A stretch of 64,000 nt of DNA from an uncultured Paludibaculum sp. (GCF_963665245.1 NZ_OY762267.1:2542001-2606000); one strand, 5' to 3'. Numbered from the stretch's first letter, positions 1 to 8,679 are shown. Translations and numbers: made by a program. The notes: generated by a model not told the origin, from the letters alone.

Positions 1-2
1 TC

Positions 3-434
3 CTATGGCGCCTGTCTACTGGCGAGCGCCTAGCCACGCTACGGGGGTTCAAGCGGTGGGCAGGCAATCTACGCTTTAGCCCGGACGGCGAATTGCTGGC
101 CGGAGCCACGGATGTAGGTAACATTCAAGTCTGGGACGTCAATAGCCGAAGTAGAATGATCTCGCTCAATGTTGAAGGTTTTGTATCAGATTTGGAATTC
201 AGCCCTGACGGCAAATTCGTTGCAGTGGGCACCTATGGTACAGGCACGGTGTGGCTGATCGATGTGAGCAGTGGAAAGGTCGTCGATCATCAGAGGGTGT
301 CCGATATGGGTTGTGGTTCCATCGCCTTCAGTCCCGACGGCCGATTTTTGATCACACCGTCTACTGGCGGGTTGATCACGTGGCCATATGATCAGGGTGG
401 AACGATCAGGGTCTTTAGCGTCAACCCGCACTGA
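3..434 (+). CDS. WD40 repeat protein, C-terminal part (5' end outside window)
   Basis: This is an open frame that enters from the left edge and ends at the stop before 435. It shows about three WD40 blades: each has a FSPDG turn (near bases 76, 190 and 330), and the first two end in W-D or W-L-I-D strands such as IQVWDV and VWLIDV. WD40 propellers serve as interaction scaffolds; in acidobacteria they often form the C-terminal half of large kinase-linked or caspase-like proteins, but the N-terminal part is not visible, so its partner domain is unknown. The final residues IRVFSVNPH make a natural blade end, so the C-terminus looks intact. No downstream partner gene follows within 370 bases. Confidence 0.75.
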   Translation, partial: LWRLSTGERLATLRGFKRWAGNLRFSPDGELLAGATDVGNIQVWDVNSRSRMISLNVEGFVSDLEFSPDGKFVAVGTYGTGTVWLIDVSSGKVVDHQRVSDMGCGSIAFSPDGRFLITPSTGGLITWPYDQGGTIRVFSVNPH

Positions 435-806
435 CGCATCTAGAGGATCCTGGTCCAACTTGCGGCCGTGAAGCGGAGAGCCGCGCACTGATCGCTTGAA
501 ACAACTACCATTGCGAACTAGTGCGCCCACAAGTGGACGAAACGGCGATCTCGGAAACTAGCGGCCAACCCTGGCGGGCGTATCGTCGGCCAACCAGAAG
601 TGATCCAGGTTGACGCGAAGTCACCATTGCTAACCTCGACCCCGTCGCCCCGGCCGGAGGTGTGCTTGCTAGAGCGCTACATGGGCGTAGGACGACCGGG
701 GGGGATGCAGGAATCCCGAAGAAATCTCGTTTTCCGTGAGCCTCATTTATCAGCCATAGTCAGCGCAGACAGAATTTACTCAGCGCTGAGGTGTAGAATT
801 GGGGGC
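435..806. other. Intergenic stretch without a supported gene
   Basis: I see no credible gene here. Open frames present are short and biased like antisense frames. The right end holds a perfect 12-bp palindrome and a -10-like hexamer just before the next gene (listed separately). Confidence 0.5.
779..799 (+). promoter_or_regulatory. Palindrome plus -10-like hexamer before the DUF6438/TonB-C gene
   Basis: A perfect 12-bp palindrome CTCAGCGCTGAG (779-790) is followed by TAGAAT (794-799), which resembles a sigma70 -10 box. The start codon at 807 is only 7 nt further, so transcription would begin at or near the ATG. The palindrome would overlap the spacer and could be an operator. No good -35 is visible; this is a weak, pattern-based call. 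Confidence 0.3.
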
Positions 807-1592
807 ATGAAGCTCAGCGCATTATCGGCTTCCTTTTTGATCTGTGTTTCCGTATTTGCTCAACCATCGCCGTCACGAGGAGCGGAATCGTCAACGGATA
901 ATGCCATCTCTGAGATTACGGTTGAGCGACTGGGTTGTTTCGGTGACTGCCCGTTCTACACGTTGACCCTCCGGAAGGAGGAACGCTCACGGTACGTCGG
1001 GAATAGGACAGTTGGGAACAGGATCTTCGGAGGCAGTGGTCAATACAGCGCTGAGCCGGTCTCGGCCGAGGCTTTCGACCGACTGTCACAGGCAGTTGCC
1101 GATGTGGGGTTCTTCAATCTGCCCGACGAATACGGTCCCGCGACGATAGACAGCGAGAACGTGATCGTAACCGTCAAGACGCGGTTCCGATCGAAACGAG
1201 TGGCGATATACGGCTTTTCGCGTGCGCCGGTTCCCGTTTGGGCCGTTGTCACGTTGGCGGATGGCATGGCGGCGAACCTCCACTGGGAAGACGGGGCGGG
1301 CAGGTTGGGCTTTTATCTGCCCCAGGCCACAAGCCAAGTCAAACCAGAGTATACGGACCAGGCCCGGCAAGCGGGGTTGCAGGGATACGTTCACGTTTAT
1401 GTAGAAGTCCAGGCGGACGGCACAACCTCCCCTGAGCATATGATGGTGGCTCACAGCCTTGGGATGGGGCTCGACCAGAAGGCCATCGAAGCAGTAAGCA
1501 AGTGGAAGTTCAAGCCGGCCCAGATTAACGGGAAACCGATGGCGTGGGTGGCCGACGTCCTGGTCGAGTTTCGGTTGGACAAGCAAAACTGA
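807..1592 (+). CDS. Secreted DUF6438 protein with TonB C-terminal domain
   Basis: A 261-residue protein. The start at 807 is chosen because it gives an immediate signal peptide (MKLSALSASFLICVSVFA, then a polar region) and a G-rich stretch 2-6 nt upstream; the frame remains open back to 600 but that part has no coding character. Residues about 40-140 match DUF6438, with the diagnostic E-R-x-G-C-F-G-D-C-P-x-Y pattern containing two close cysteines. Residues about 165-255 resemble the TonB C-terminal domain: a P-x-Y-T-x-x-A-R-x-x-G-x-x-G start, a V-x-V-x-x-D-G-x turn, and a W-K-F-x-P end. There is no TonB-type N-terminal membrane anchor with a proline-rich spacer, so it is unlikely to be a classical energy transducer; a periplasmic or outer-membrane contact role is inferred. 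No operon partner. Confidence 0.72.
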   Translation: MKLSALSASFLICVSVFAQPSPSRGAESSTDNAISEITVERLGCFGDCPFYTLTLRKEERSRYVGNRTVGNRIFGGSGQYSAEPVSAEAFDRLSQAVADVGFFNLPDEYGPATIDSENVIVTVKTRFRSKRVAIYGFSRAPVPVWAVVTLADGMAANLHWEDGAGRLGFYLPQATSQVKPEYTDQARQAGLQGYVHVYVEVQADGTTSPEHMMVAHSLGMGLDQKAIEAVSKWKFKPAQINGKPMAWVADVLVEFRLDKQN

Positions 1593-1726
1593 GCCGCGAT
1601 CTTTGCGTTCGCGCGGGCAGATGCTGCGCCGCGGCAGCGATTCCGGCCCATAAACTGGATCCTTTTTCTTTGGGCCTACCGGGCGGAGATGCGCACTTCC
1701 AGCCCTCCCTGTGAGCGCATCGTCAG

Positions 1727-1781
1727 ACCACCGATTGACAACGACCGGCGCTGTCCGCTGCCACGAGGAAGCGTCGGGCGT
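1727..1781. repeat. 55-bp dispersed repeat, copy 1
   Basis: This copy matches 3365-3419 at 50 of 55 positions; all five differences are transitions. It starts ACCACCGATTGACAAC. It lies 120 bp before the tandem repeat cluster at 1904. Function unknown; it may be a piece of a mobile or recombinogenic repeat family. Confidence 0.7.
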
Positions 1782-1903
1782 GTTTCGTCCAGGTGGATTG
1801 TCTCCGAGTCGCGTGATCCGGCACAAACCCAGTCGTTGCGGCAGCTCCATTGAAGAGGTGCTGGCAGCCCGTCACTTACGTTCCGGGACTGGGCCAAGTA
1901 GGA

Positions 1904-2457
1904 CGGCTTCATCCGCTTTGGCGGCCCGCAGGGCCATGCGGGACTCCGTTGAAGACGCTCCCGGAACCGGTGCCCGCTTACTGACGTGCGCGGTTCGCAG
2001 CGAGCGGAGACCCCTCCCTTACGGTTGGGGTTCGTAACGCGGCTTCATCCGCTTTGGCGCCCGCAGGGCCATGCGGGACTCCATTGAAGACACGTTCGGA
2101 ACTGGTACCCGCTTACTGACGTGCGCGGTTCGCAGCGAGCGGAGACCCCTCCCTTACGGTTGGGGTTCGTAACGCGGCTTCATCCGCTTTAGCGGCCCGC
2201 AGGGCCATGGTTGACTCCATTGAAGACGCGTTCGGAACTGGTACCCGCTTACTGACGTGCGCGGTTCGCAGCGAGCGGAGACCCCTCCCTTACGGTTGGG
2301 GTTCGTAACGCGGCTTCATCCACTTTGGCGCCCGCAGGGCCATGCGGGACTCCATTGAAGACGCGTTCGTAGCCCCTCACTTACGTTTGGGGACTGGGAC
2401 ACGGGGCACGGCTTCATCCGCTTTGGCGCCCGCAGGGCCATGGTTGACTCCGTGGCG
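1904..2457. repeat. Tandem array of ~136-bp repeat units (cluster A)
   Basis: Units starting CGGCTTCATCC begin at 1904, 2040, 2175, 2311 and 2409. The first three are full length (136, 135 and 136 bp) and nearly identical. Unit four is shortened to 98 bp and diverges after position about 2367; unit five is a fragment of about 49 bp. Each full unit contains CGCAGGGCCATG, TGACGTGCGCGGTTCGCAG and a CTCCCTTACGGT core. The same family occurs at 14.0-14.4 kb, where a 51-bp stretch is identical to 1949-1999. The rest of 1593-2604 holds no gene I can support; frames across the array vary and look non-coding. Confidence 0.88.
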
Positions 2458-2604
2458 GTCTGACACCAGAGCGATCGACGTCCGTCCCACAGTCTGGCTG
2501 CCTGCTCCGTGTTCGACAATCCGGCGGCTGGATTCGCCTGGGGTCAGAAACCAGTCTCTGGCCGCGCTCCGACGTGACCTTCGCTCTCGCGGCCGACCTC
2601 GGGC

Positions 2605-3111
2605 CTATCGCTTCTTTCCTCCGACACCGGGCGCGGCCGTGATTTGTTTCATCCACGCCGCGATCTGGCATTCGTCGAGGTCGTCTACGGATTCGAGTTC
2701 CACGCCCCGCGTGGACTTGCCCATCGCCACCGGCGTTACCGGCGGTACCGGCGTGAGCGTCACGCCGTTCACGAACATGAGCTTGACGTGATTGGCGAAG
2801 CCACCGCAACAAAAGCACCAGCCATCGCCGACGCCGTAGTACGACATGCCCCACTTCACAGAGCGCTGCAGGCCGGGCAGCGTCTTGGCCGCCAGGGCAT
2901 CGAGTCTTTCGGCGATGCCTCGCTGCGGTTGCGGCAAGCTGGAGATGTAGTCGAAGACCGGCTTGTCGCCGTCCGCTGCCTTCGCGGGGCTTGCTTTGCC
3001 GGTGATCATGGTTTCCGGCAGCGTCGTGGCCGCTTTGGGTTGTGCCGCCGTGTGCTTTGCCGGTTTCCGGACCATAGGCTTGGAAGTCTTTTCTGTCTTG
3101 CGGGCTGGCAT
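2605..3111 (-). CDS. DUF1801 domain protein
   Basis: A 168-residue protein. The start at 3111 is preceded by AGGAG 8 nt upstream, and the frame upstream of it has no coding character. Residues 1-60 are a low-complexity Lys/Ala/Pro-rich tail (MPARKTEKTSKP onward). Residues about 60-160 fit DUF1801 (the YdhG/Fra-like fold): a Y-I-S-x-L-P-x-P-Q-R segment, W-G-M-S-Y-Y-G, a Cys cluster W-C-F-C-C-G-G-F, and H-V-K-L-M-F. Relatives include small iron-binding proteins, but the biochemical role of most members is unknown and I assign none. A Lys-rich N-tail is common in soil bacterial members. It stands alone between repeat-rich segments, so it may be recently acquired. Confidence 0.78.
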   Translation of the reverse strand: MPARKTEKTSKPMVRKPAKHTAAQPKAATTLPETMITGKASPAKAADGDKPVFDYISSLPQPQRGIAERLDALAAKTLPGLQRSVKWGMSYYGVGDGWCFCCGGFANHVKLMFVNGVTLTPVPPVTPVAMGKSTRGVELESVDDLDECQIAAWMKQITAAPGVGGKKR

Positions 3112-3364
3112 GGTAGTCTCCTGCACCTCGGAAGGATGTCGGCCTAACTCTTGTCTAGGCTGACCTGGATAAAACCGACCCTGGTTGGCCCAAGACGAAA
3201 CCGCCAGCGACGGCCCGGCTGGCAACCATTGTGTTTGCAACCGCTTATGGCCTATCCCAGAACTTGCCCTCCGGTTTTGGGCCGACCGGCCAGCCGGCCT
3301 AATCCCGCCCTCGCTGGCTTCATGATCGAGTCTACACCACACCCCATGACCGAGAAGTCGCCAA

Positions 3365-3419
3365 ACCACCGATTGACAACGGCCGGCGCTGCCTGCTGCC
3401 GCGAGGAAGCGTTGGGCGT
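3365..3419. repeat. 55-bp dispersed repeat, copy 2
   Basis: Partner of 1727-1781 (50 of 55 identical). It runs directly into the decayed open frame that begins at about 3423, and both copies can be read in the same frame as a PPIDN-x-RRC-x-LPRGSVGR-like peptide. Whether it was ever translated is unclear. Confidence 0.7.
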
Positions 3420-3422
3420 TCT

Positions 3423-3742
3423 CGTCAACTTGACGCCGCTCAAGTCCCGGATAGCACGTTCTCCGTCCCCAATTTCTGGATGGCCGTGCAGGAGTTATCA
3501 GTAGACGCTGCGTCGTTGGTGGTGACCGATGCGTATGGTGGCGCGCTCAATTTGCCGGACGAAAAGCCCCAAGTGAAACAAAGGGTATTCATGGGCGAGA
3601 GACGCTGACAAACGTATTGATTCTAGACGGACTACTCAAGACGGCCCACATTCCGCGTCGGGACTTGGAATTCCGGAACCGCATCAAGCCAAGGTTCCGC
3701 CCAGTGTTCATCGACGCAAGCTCCCGACGGGTGACGCTGTGA
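3423..3742 (+). pseudogene. Decayed gene fragment with one frameshift
   Basis: Two abutting open frames look coding. The first reads in the frame of 3423 (segments STFSVPNFWMAVQELSVDAA and VVTDAYGGALNLPDEKP) and stops at 3605-3607. The second, shifted by one base from about 3594, reads ETLTNVLILDGLLKTAHIP and RPVFIDASSRRVTL and stops at 3740-3742. Together they would give roughly 105 residues, so a single-base indel near 3594 is the simplest explanation. I do not recognise the family. No start codon or RBS is convincing and the 5' end merges with the 55-bp repeat, so a truncated, dead copy is most likely. The rest of 3112-3843 shows nothing else. Confidence 0.35.
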
Positions 3743-3843
3743 CTGCTAGGTCCGTTCTGGGTGGCTTGCATCATACCGGTCGCCTGAAACGGGAGGCTGG
3801 GTAGCGCGGATTTCTTTCTTACGCACCACAGCGGCACGGTCGA

Positions 3844-5826
3844 CTACCGCGCCACCCAAACCGGCGCTCGCCAAAATAGCGTGCGTCCGCTCCGCCGGTC
3901 GATCAGCGACACCTGACAATCGTAACGGCCGGCGCCGAGCGCCGCCAACGGCGCTTCCAGTTCGATGCGCGCTGTCTTCAACCGGGTCCCTTCCGGCGCA
4001 CGAAACTCAGTCGGGGATGTCTCAAAAACCTTCGTCCCTCCGCGATACAAGCCGACATAGGCCGTGACCGGCCCTGGCGCGGACGACTCCGGACGGTAGA
4101 CTTCCACGTAAATCACCATCGAACTATCACCGTCAAACACGCGCGTCACGCTCGGCACCAGTTTGCGCCCGCCGGCAACCAGCGGATTGGTCGCCTGGCG
4201 CTTGTCGCGGCCGGCCGAGTAAATGGCCTCGCCCATGCGGACGCGGGTTCCCCCGAGGACGAGCGAACTCCACCGCATCGGACCCATCTGATTCAGGTTG
4301 GGAATGACAAACCGCCGGATCAGCGTACCGATCCGTCCCGTTTCGCCATCGCGCACCAGCAACTTCAAAGCGTATTCGCCCGGCAGCAGGGTGTAGCCCG
4401 TATCGTATTCGACCAGCCCCGAGGCCAACTTCTGGCGCCTGGCGGCGTCCAGCTTCACGGTGACGCGATCGCGCAGCGTTTTCACCGTGCTGCCGTTGCT
4501 GTCCTTGATCTCGCCGATCAGATCCAGCTCCGCGCGACCGTCGCCGGGCTTGCGTCCGGTCATCAACTCCGCGCCGGCGATGTTGACGACCACCGGCACG
4601 TAGTATTCGTCCGGGTTGAGCTGGAAATAGTTGATCGCGGCGGCGAGAGGGATTTCGGTGATGGGGCTTTCCAGCGCGAAGGCATCCTCGAGGTGGCGTT
4701 CGCGGTCGGCCGCGGTCATGCGCTCGAAGACCTTTTCGCCAAAGTAGCCGTCGCCATATTCGAGCTTCAGGTGCTCGCGGCCGGGCAGGCGAATCGCAAT
4801 GCGGCGGAACTTGCCGTCCGCCTCGGTGTGGGTGGAGTAGTATCCGATCAGGTAGTAGCTCGAATAGAGGCGCCGCGCCTGTTCGATGCCGGCTTGGAGA
4901 TCATTATTGTTGAGCCACGCCTTTCCGCCGGTATCGGCCGCCAGAGAATAGAGCGCATCCTGAGACTGCTCGAAGAACTCGGTGCGCGCCGCCACGGCGG
5001 CTCCGCTATAGACCTCCACGCCGCCGGCGCTGGCCACCGAGGCGTCGCCGAGCAGCGGCTCCGCCACGAGGCCACGCGTGTCGATGGGATAGATCTCGAC
5101 ATTGGCCCGCCGCGCGGCATTGACCAGCGCGCGCATCTCAGCCAGGTTGCGGCCTTCTTGCAGGCCCCAGCCGGCGGCGAAATAGATGAGCGCCTTTCGC
5201 TCGCGCGTCTTTTCCAGCAGGCGCGCCGCGCGTTCGAGAGCCGCCAGACGGCGGTCGGTGGCGAACACATTGAACTCGCCGTTGTTGGCGCCAAAGGTGA
5301 AGTTACTTTCCGGATCGACCAATTCTTCATCCGGTTTGGCCAGATTGCCGAGCGCGGTCAGCAGCAGTCCCCGATCGGAGGTGAAGTCCTGAATCATGCG
5401 CAGGTTCCCGCGCATGTTGGCCATCACGGCCACGGCATCGGAGCTGGACACTCGCCGCTCCACGAAGTTGCCAGCGGCCGCAAAGGCGCGTCCCAGCGAT
5501 CGGCGCCCGATGCCATCGAGGTCGAAGTAGAGCACCAACAGGCGCCGGGCCGGCCTCGCGGCGGTGGGTTGCTCGACCGCGGCGATTGCCGTGGCATCGT
5601 CCGCATCGGCGGTGCGTTGGAATTCGCATACGGCGATTCGCTGCGGCGCGCCGTTCTCGGTCACCGTGAAGTCCCCTGCCGCCAATCCCTCCACCGCGCG
5701 CCCCTGTCCATCGCGAACCTTCACGGCACGGATGACCAGCCGGGTGTCGCTGCGGAAGGTTGGCACGTCGGGGTCCTGCCCGGCCAACCACCCTGCAGCC
5801 AACAGCCCTACTGCGCAGAGTCGCAT
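3844..5826 (-). CDS. Secreted VWA-domain protein, acidobacterial TIGR03436 type
   Basis: A 660-residue protein with a signal peptide (MRLCAVGLLAAGWLAGQ). Residues about 27-70 carry the V-x-V-x-D-x-x-G-x-x-V-x-x-L-x-x-x-D-F pattern typical of these proteins, followed by a von Willebrand factor A fold at about 95-330 and a beta-rich C-terminal half. The metal site is degenerate: the expected D-x-S-x-S motif is D-L-D-G at residues 102-105. The start is fixed by TGATG overlap with the stop of the upstream TonB receptor-like gene, so the two are translationally coupled. It is the last gene of the surface operon. In this family the molecular role is unknown; an extracytoplasmic adhesion or scaffolding role is inferred from the fold. 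C-terminus ends VWVAR. Confidence 0.8.
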   Translation of the reverse strand: MRLCAVGLLAAGWLAGQDPDVPTFRSDTRLVIRAVKVRDGQGRAVEGLAAGDFTVTENGAPQRIAVCEFQRTADADDATAIAAVEQPTAARPARRLLVLYFDLDGIGRRSLGRAFAAAGNFVERRVSSSDAVAVMANMRGNLRMIQDFTSDRGLLLTALGNLAKPDEELVDPESNFTFGANNGEFNVFATDRRLAALERAARLLEKTRERKALIYFAAGWGLQEGRNLAEMRALVNAARRANVEIYPIDTRGLVAEPLLGDASVASAGGVEVYSGAAVAARTEFFEQSQDALYSLAADTGGKAWLNNNDLQAGIEQARRLYSSYYLIGYYSTHTEADGKFRRIAIRLPGREHLKLEYGDGYFGEKVFERMTAADRERHLEDAFALESPITEIPLAAAINYFQLNPDEYYVPVVVNIAGAELMTGRKPGDGRAELDLIGEIKDSNGSTVKTLRDRVTVKLDAARRQKLASGLVEYDTGYTLLPGEYALKLLVRDGETGRIGTLIRRFVIPNLNQMGPMRWSSLVLGGTRVRMGEAIYSAGRDKRQATNPLVAGGRKLVPSVTRVFDGDSSMVIYVEVYRPESSAPGPVTAYVGLYRGGTKVFETSPTEFRAPEGTRLKTARIELEAPLAALGAGRYDCQVSLIDRRSGRTLFWRAPVWVAR

Positions 5827-8678
5827 CAATACCGCACCTCCAGACTGAGCCTGGCCGAGCGCATCGGGTTGGCGGCGACCGGGCGGCCAAACAGCACGCT
5901 GCCTAGGGTGGTGTCCCAGCGGGTGAAGGTGGGATGGTTCAGCAGATTGGTCATATCCCAGCGCAGATCGGCGCTTGCCCGGCCGCCCAGCCGCAAGGTC
6001 CGCCACAAGCCGGCGTTCACGGCGAACTGGCCGGGTCCTGTGATAATGTTGCGGCCCGCGTTGCCCCATCGTCCCGCGACGGGCGCGGTGAAGGCGGTGG
6101 GGTTCACGTGCAGACCTTCGGGCGCATTGCGCAGGGGCGTGCCGGTAAAGTCCGGCCGCAGATTTCCGATGAAGCCGGCTCCGCCAATGGCCTGCGGATA
6201 GACGGGCGTCAGCGGCATGCCGGTGCCGATGGTCAGAACGCTCGACAGGCGCCACTCATCCAAGAGGCGATGGCGCCAGCCCGAGGAAAACCGCAAGGTG
6301 TAGTCCGCGATAAGGCGTTCGGTGAGCCGCTGATCGAAGCTGGAAAGGCCTCGTTCGACCGCGAGATCGGCCCAGTTCTGCGCCACTAGCGCCGGTTGCG
6401 CGCCGCCGCCAAGGGCGGCGTTGTCGATGCTTTTAGCCCAGGTGGTTTCCGATTTCACCGACCATCCACCGCGCAGCCGCCGCCGCACCTCGAACTGGCC
6501 CGCGTGGCGGCTGGAGTTGCCGCCGGATAGGATGTACTCGAAGCCCGACGGGCAGGACGGACAGCTTACGGCGCCGCCCGCCGGGTACGTGTTCGGGTAG
6601 ATGGCCTGTCGCGCGTGCGTCCCCTTGATGCCCAGGTACCCGACCTTTGCCACCAAGCCCCAAGCCAGGTCGCGCTCGGCGGAAAATTGCCAGTTCTGCG
6701 CATATCCGGGCCGGAAGCTGCGATCTACGCCGAAGGTGCCCAGCGCGTCACCCGGCGCGGTGAGCGCGGTGGCCATGGTGAGCGCGGCGCCGGGTGTGCC
6801 GCGGATGGCGAAGTTCCGCCCAAACGGCGGCTGGGCCGCCAGCGAGGAAGCGATGGATTCGTAGGCTCCCGTGTCGGCATAAATGCCGTAGGCGCCGCGC
6901 ACCACCAGCGACGAGCCAATCACAGGCAACCACGCCAGGGAGACGCGCGGCTCGACCATCGCTCGAAACGGCCGCACCAGAGCGTCGCCCGCCGAGGACG
7001 CGGTCGCCACCTGGGCGGAAGCGAAGCCCCGCGCGACCGTCAGATTCGCCAGACGGCGGTAGCGTTCCGCATAGGGCGTGGGGTATTCCCAGCGCGCGCC
7101 GGCGTTCACCGTCAGGCTCGCGGCCGGACGCCACTCCGTGACCACATACTGGGCCCACTCGTTCGCGCGTAAGTAACGATCGGCCGGTCCGGTGGCGAGG
7201 GAGGCGGTGTCGGGCAAGCCGAGCAGGAAGTCCGCCACATCGATGCCCGTCGCCGTCCCCGTGAATCCGAAGCTTCCGCGCGGATTGATGAGACCGAGCT
7301 GATTGCGTTGACGGCGAGTGAAACTGAACCCGGCGCGTACCTGCCACGGCCCGAAACTTCCGCTTTCGGCGGCGGAGACGCCGGCGTTTTGCGTCTGCAG
7401 GCGCGAGGCGGCGACATCGTTCAGGCCGCTCACGCCGCTGGAGAAGGAAAGCGAGGGTGGTCCCCAATCGGCGGCGCGCTGGCTGGGGCCCGCGATGCCG
7501 GCCTCACCCGCGATGTCGCGCGCGTCGGCGAAGAAGGGAAGCGATCGTTCGTACTGCCGCTCGAACGCCACGGCGAATCGCCCTTGCCAAGCCTCCGGGC
7601 GACCGGGCACCCACGCCAGCGAGGCCTTGGTTCCACCCGATTGCCTGCGGTCGAGAAACCCGAACAGAGTCGACTCGTCCCCGCGGACGCTTTCAGTGGA
7701 GAACTCCCCAATCAGACTTCCCCGTCCTACGGACTGCATCACCAGCACCTTCCACGCATCGCGGTGCCAGCCCCGGATGATCGGCGTTTCCAGGTTGTAG
7801 CCCGCTGTCGAAGAGGTGCCGGCGCGCGGGTACAGGCGAAGCAACGCCGCCGCCTGCGCGCTGATCCGGCTTCCCGGGATGGTTCCGCCCGGGAAAGGCG
7901 CGCCGCTCAGCGGGTCGGTGGCCTGAACCCCTGCCGAGGAGAAATCGCCGGCGCGTTCGGCTGCGGTGGGCACACGCCCGTTGGTCACCGCAGCGATGCG
8001 GTTCCGCGTCCGTTCATAGGACAGGATGAAATACGGCACTTGGCCCGGTTGCGCGCGGCGCCACCAGGTGAGGGGTCCGCTCAGAGTTGCCAGGACGTTG
8101 GCCAGCATGCGCGAGGGCGGCCGCGCGGTGGCGCCCAACAAGCTGTAGGGCGCCGCGTCCAGCGCGGAAGTATCCAGCGCCGCCAAGAGCGAGGCGTAGT
8201 AGGTGGCCGCGCCGCGGCGGAAGTTGCCGAAGGCTGCCGGCTGAGCGATGTCGGACTCGGCCGCGTTGTCGACACTTCCGTTGATGAGGTAGCCCGCCGG
8301 CGGCCGCTCGCGCGTTTCGAACGGTGCTTGGGGTTCGGTCGCCGCCGGGGCGGTCGCGAGGGCCACGGGCTCGCTGCACGGCGTGGTTTCCGGCAGCAGA
8401 TCGAGGTTCAGCAGGATCAATTGATCGCTCGCCTCACGGCTTGCCGTGGCAAAGCACTGCATCTCAGCCGTCACCGTCCACGGGCCGCCCTCTATGCCCT
8501 TGAACTCGAAACGTCCCGCCGCGTTAGTAGAGACCGTCAGTTTCGTGCCGGAGTTGGCGAGCGTCACCATCACTCCCGGCACTGCCTGGCCGCCGAACCG
8601 AACCTCGCCCCGGTAATCGGCGGCGGCGGCCAGCGAGGCCAATGCCACCAGTGCGGGCACCGTCTTCCGGATCCTCAT
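5826..8678 (-). CDS. TonB-dependent receptor-like outer membrane protein with N-terminal Cna/carboxypeptidase regulatory domain
   Basis: A 950-residue protein starting with a signal peptide (MRIRKTVPALVALASLAAAA). Residues about 20-95 form a carboxypeptidase-regulatory-like beta sandwich (Y-R-G-E-V-x-x-G-G, then A-G-R-F-E-F-K-G-I), as in Oar-type acidobacterial receptors. The remainder is beta-barrel-like, with recurring aromatic strand ends, a G-S-F-G-F-T-G-T-x-T-G strand, a D-F-L-L-G-L-P motif and a final strand ending LSLEVRY with a terminal aromatic. It is somewhat shorter than the usual 1050-1200 residues and the plug is not clear. It starts one base after the upstream TIGR03435 stop. 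Likely role is uptake or surface display of a large substrate; the substrate cannot be told. Confidence 0.82.
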   Translation of the reverse strand: MRIRKTVPALVALASLAAAADYRGEVRFGGQAVPGVMVTLANSGTKLTVSTNAAGRFEFKGIEGGPWTVTAEMQCFATASREASDQLILLNLDLLPETTPCSEPVALATAPAATEPQAPFETRERPPAGYLINGSVDNAAESDIAQPAAFGNFRRGAATYYASLLAALDTSALDAAPYSLLGATARPPSRMLANVLATLSGPLTWWRRAQPGQVPYFILSYERTRNRIAAVTNGRVPTAAERAGDFSSAGVQATDPLSGAPFPGGTIPGSRISAQAAALLRLYPRAGTSSTAGYNLETPIIRGWHRDAWKVLVMQSVGRGSLIGEFSTESVRGDESTLFGFLDRRQSGGTKASLAWVPGRPEAWQGRFAVAFERQYERSLPFFADARDIAGEAGIAGPSQRAADWGPPSLSFSSGVSGLNDVAASRLQTQNAGVSAAESGSFGPWQVRAGFSFTRRQRNQLGLINPRGSFGFTGTATGIDVADFLLGLPDTASLATGPADRYLRANEWAQYVVTEWRPAASLTVNAGARWEYPTPYAERYRRLANLTVARGFASAQVATASSAGDALVRPFRAMVEPRVSLAWLPVIGSSLVVRGAYGIYADTGAYESIASSLAAQPPFGRNFAIRGTPGAALTMATALTAPGDALGTFGVDRSFRPGYAQNWQFSAERDLAWGLVAKVGYLGIKGTHARQAIYPNTYPAGGAVSCPSCPSGFEYILSGGNSSRHAGQFEVRRRLRGGWSVKSETTWAKSIDNAALGGGAQPALVAQNWADLAVERGLSSFDQRLTERLIADYTLRFSSGWRHRLLDEWRLSSVLTIGTGMPLTPVYPQAIGGAGFIGNLRPDFTGTPLRNAPEGLHVNPTAFTAPVAGRWGNAGRNIITGPGQFAVNAGLWRTLRLGGRASADLRWDMTNLLNHPTFTRWDTTLGSVLFGRPVAANPMRSARLSLEVRY

Positions 8679-8679
8679 T

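Noticed and set aside
600-806. Longer N-terminus for the DUF6438/TonB-C protein
   Set aside because: The extra 69 residues have no coding character and would bury the signal peptide inside the protein.
1904-2457. CRISPR array
   Set aside because: The units are 136 bp, almost fully conserved and without unique spacers, and no cas gene is nearby.
4693-6201. Plus-strand 502-codon open frame
   Set aside because: It is antisense to the VWA and TonB-receptor-like genes, which have clear signal peptides and motifs; the frame is Arg/Gly/His-rich and shows no family.
5827-6255. N-terminal extension of the VWA protein
   Set aside because: The frame is open here, but the true start at 5826 has a signal peptide and overlaps the upstream stop; the extension is antisense-like in style and runs inside the receptor gene.
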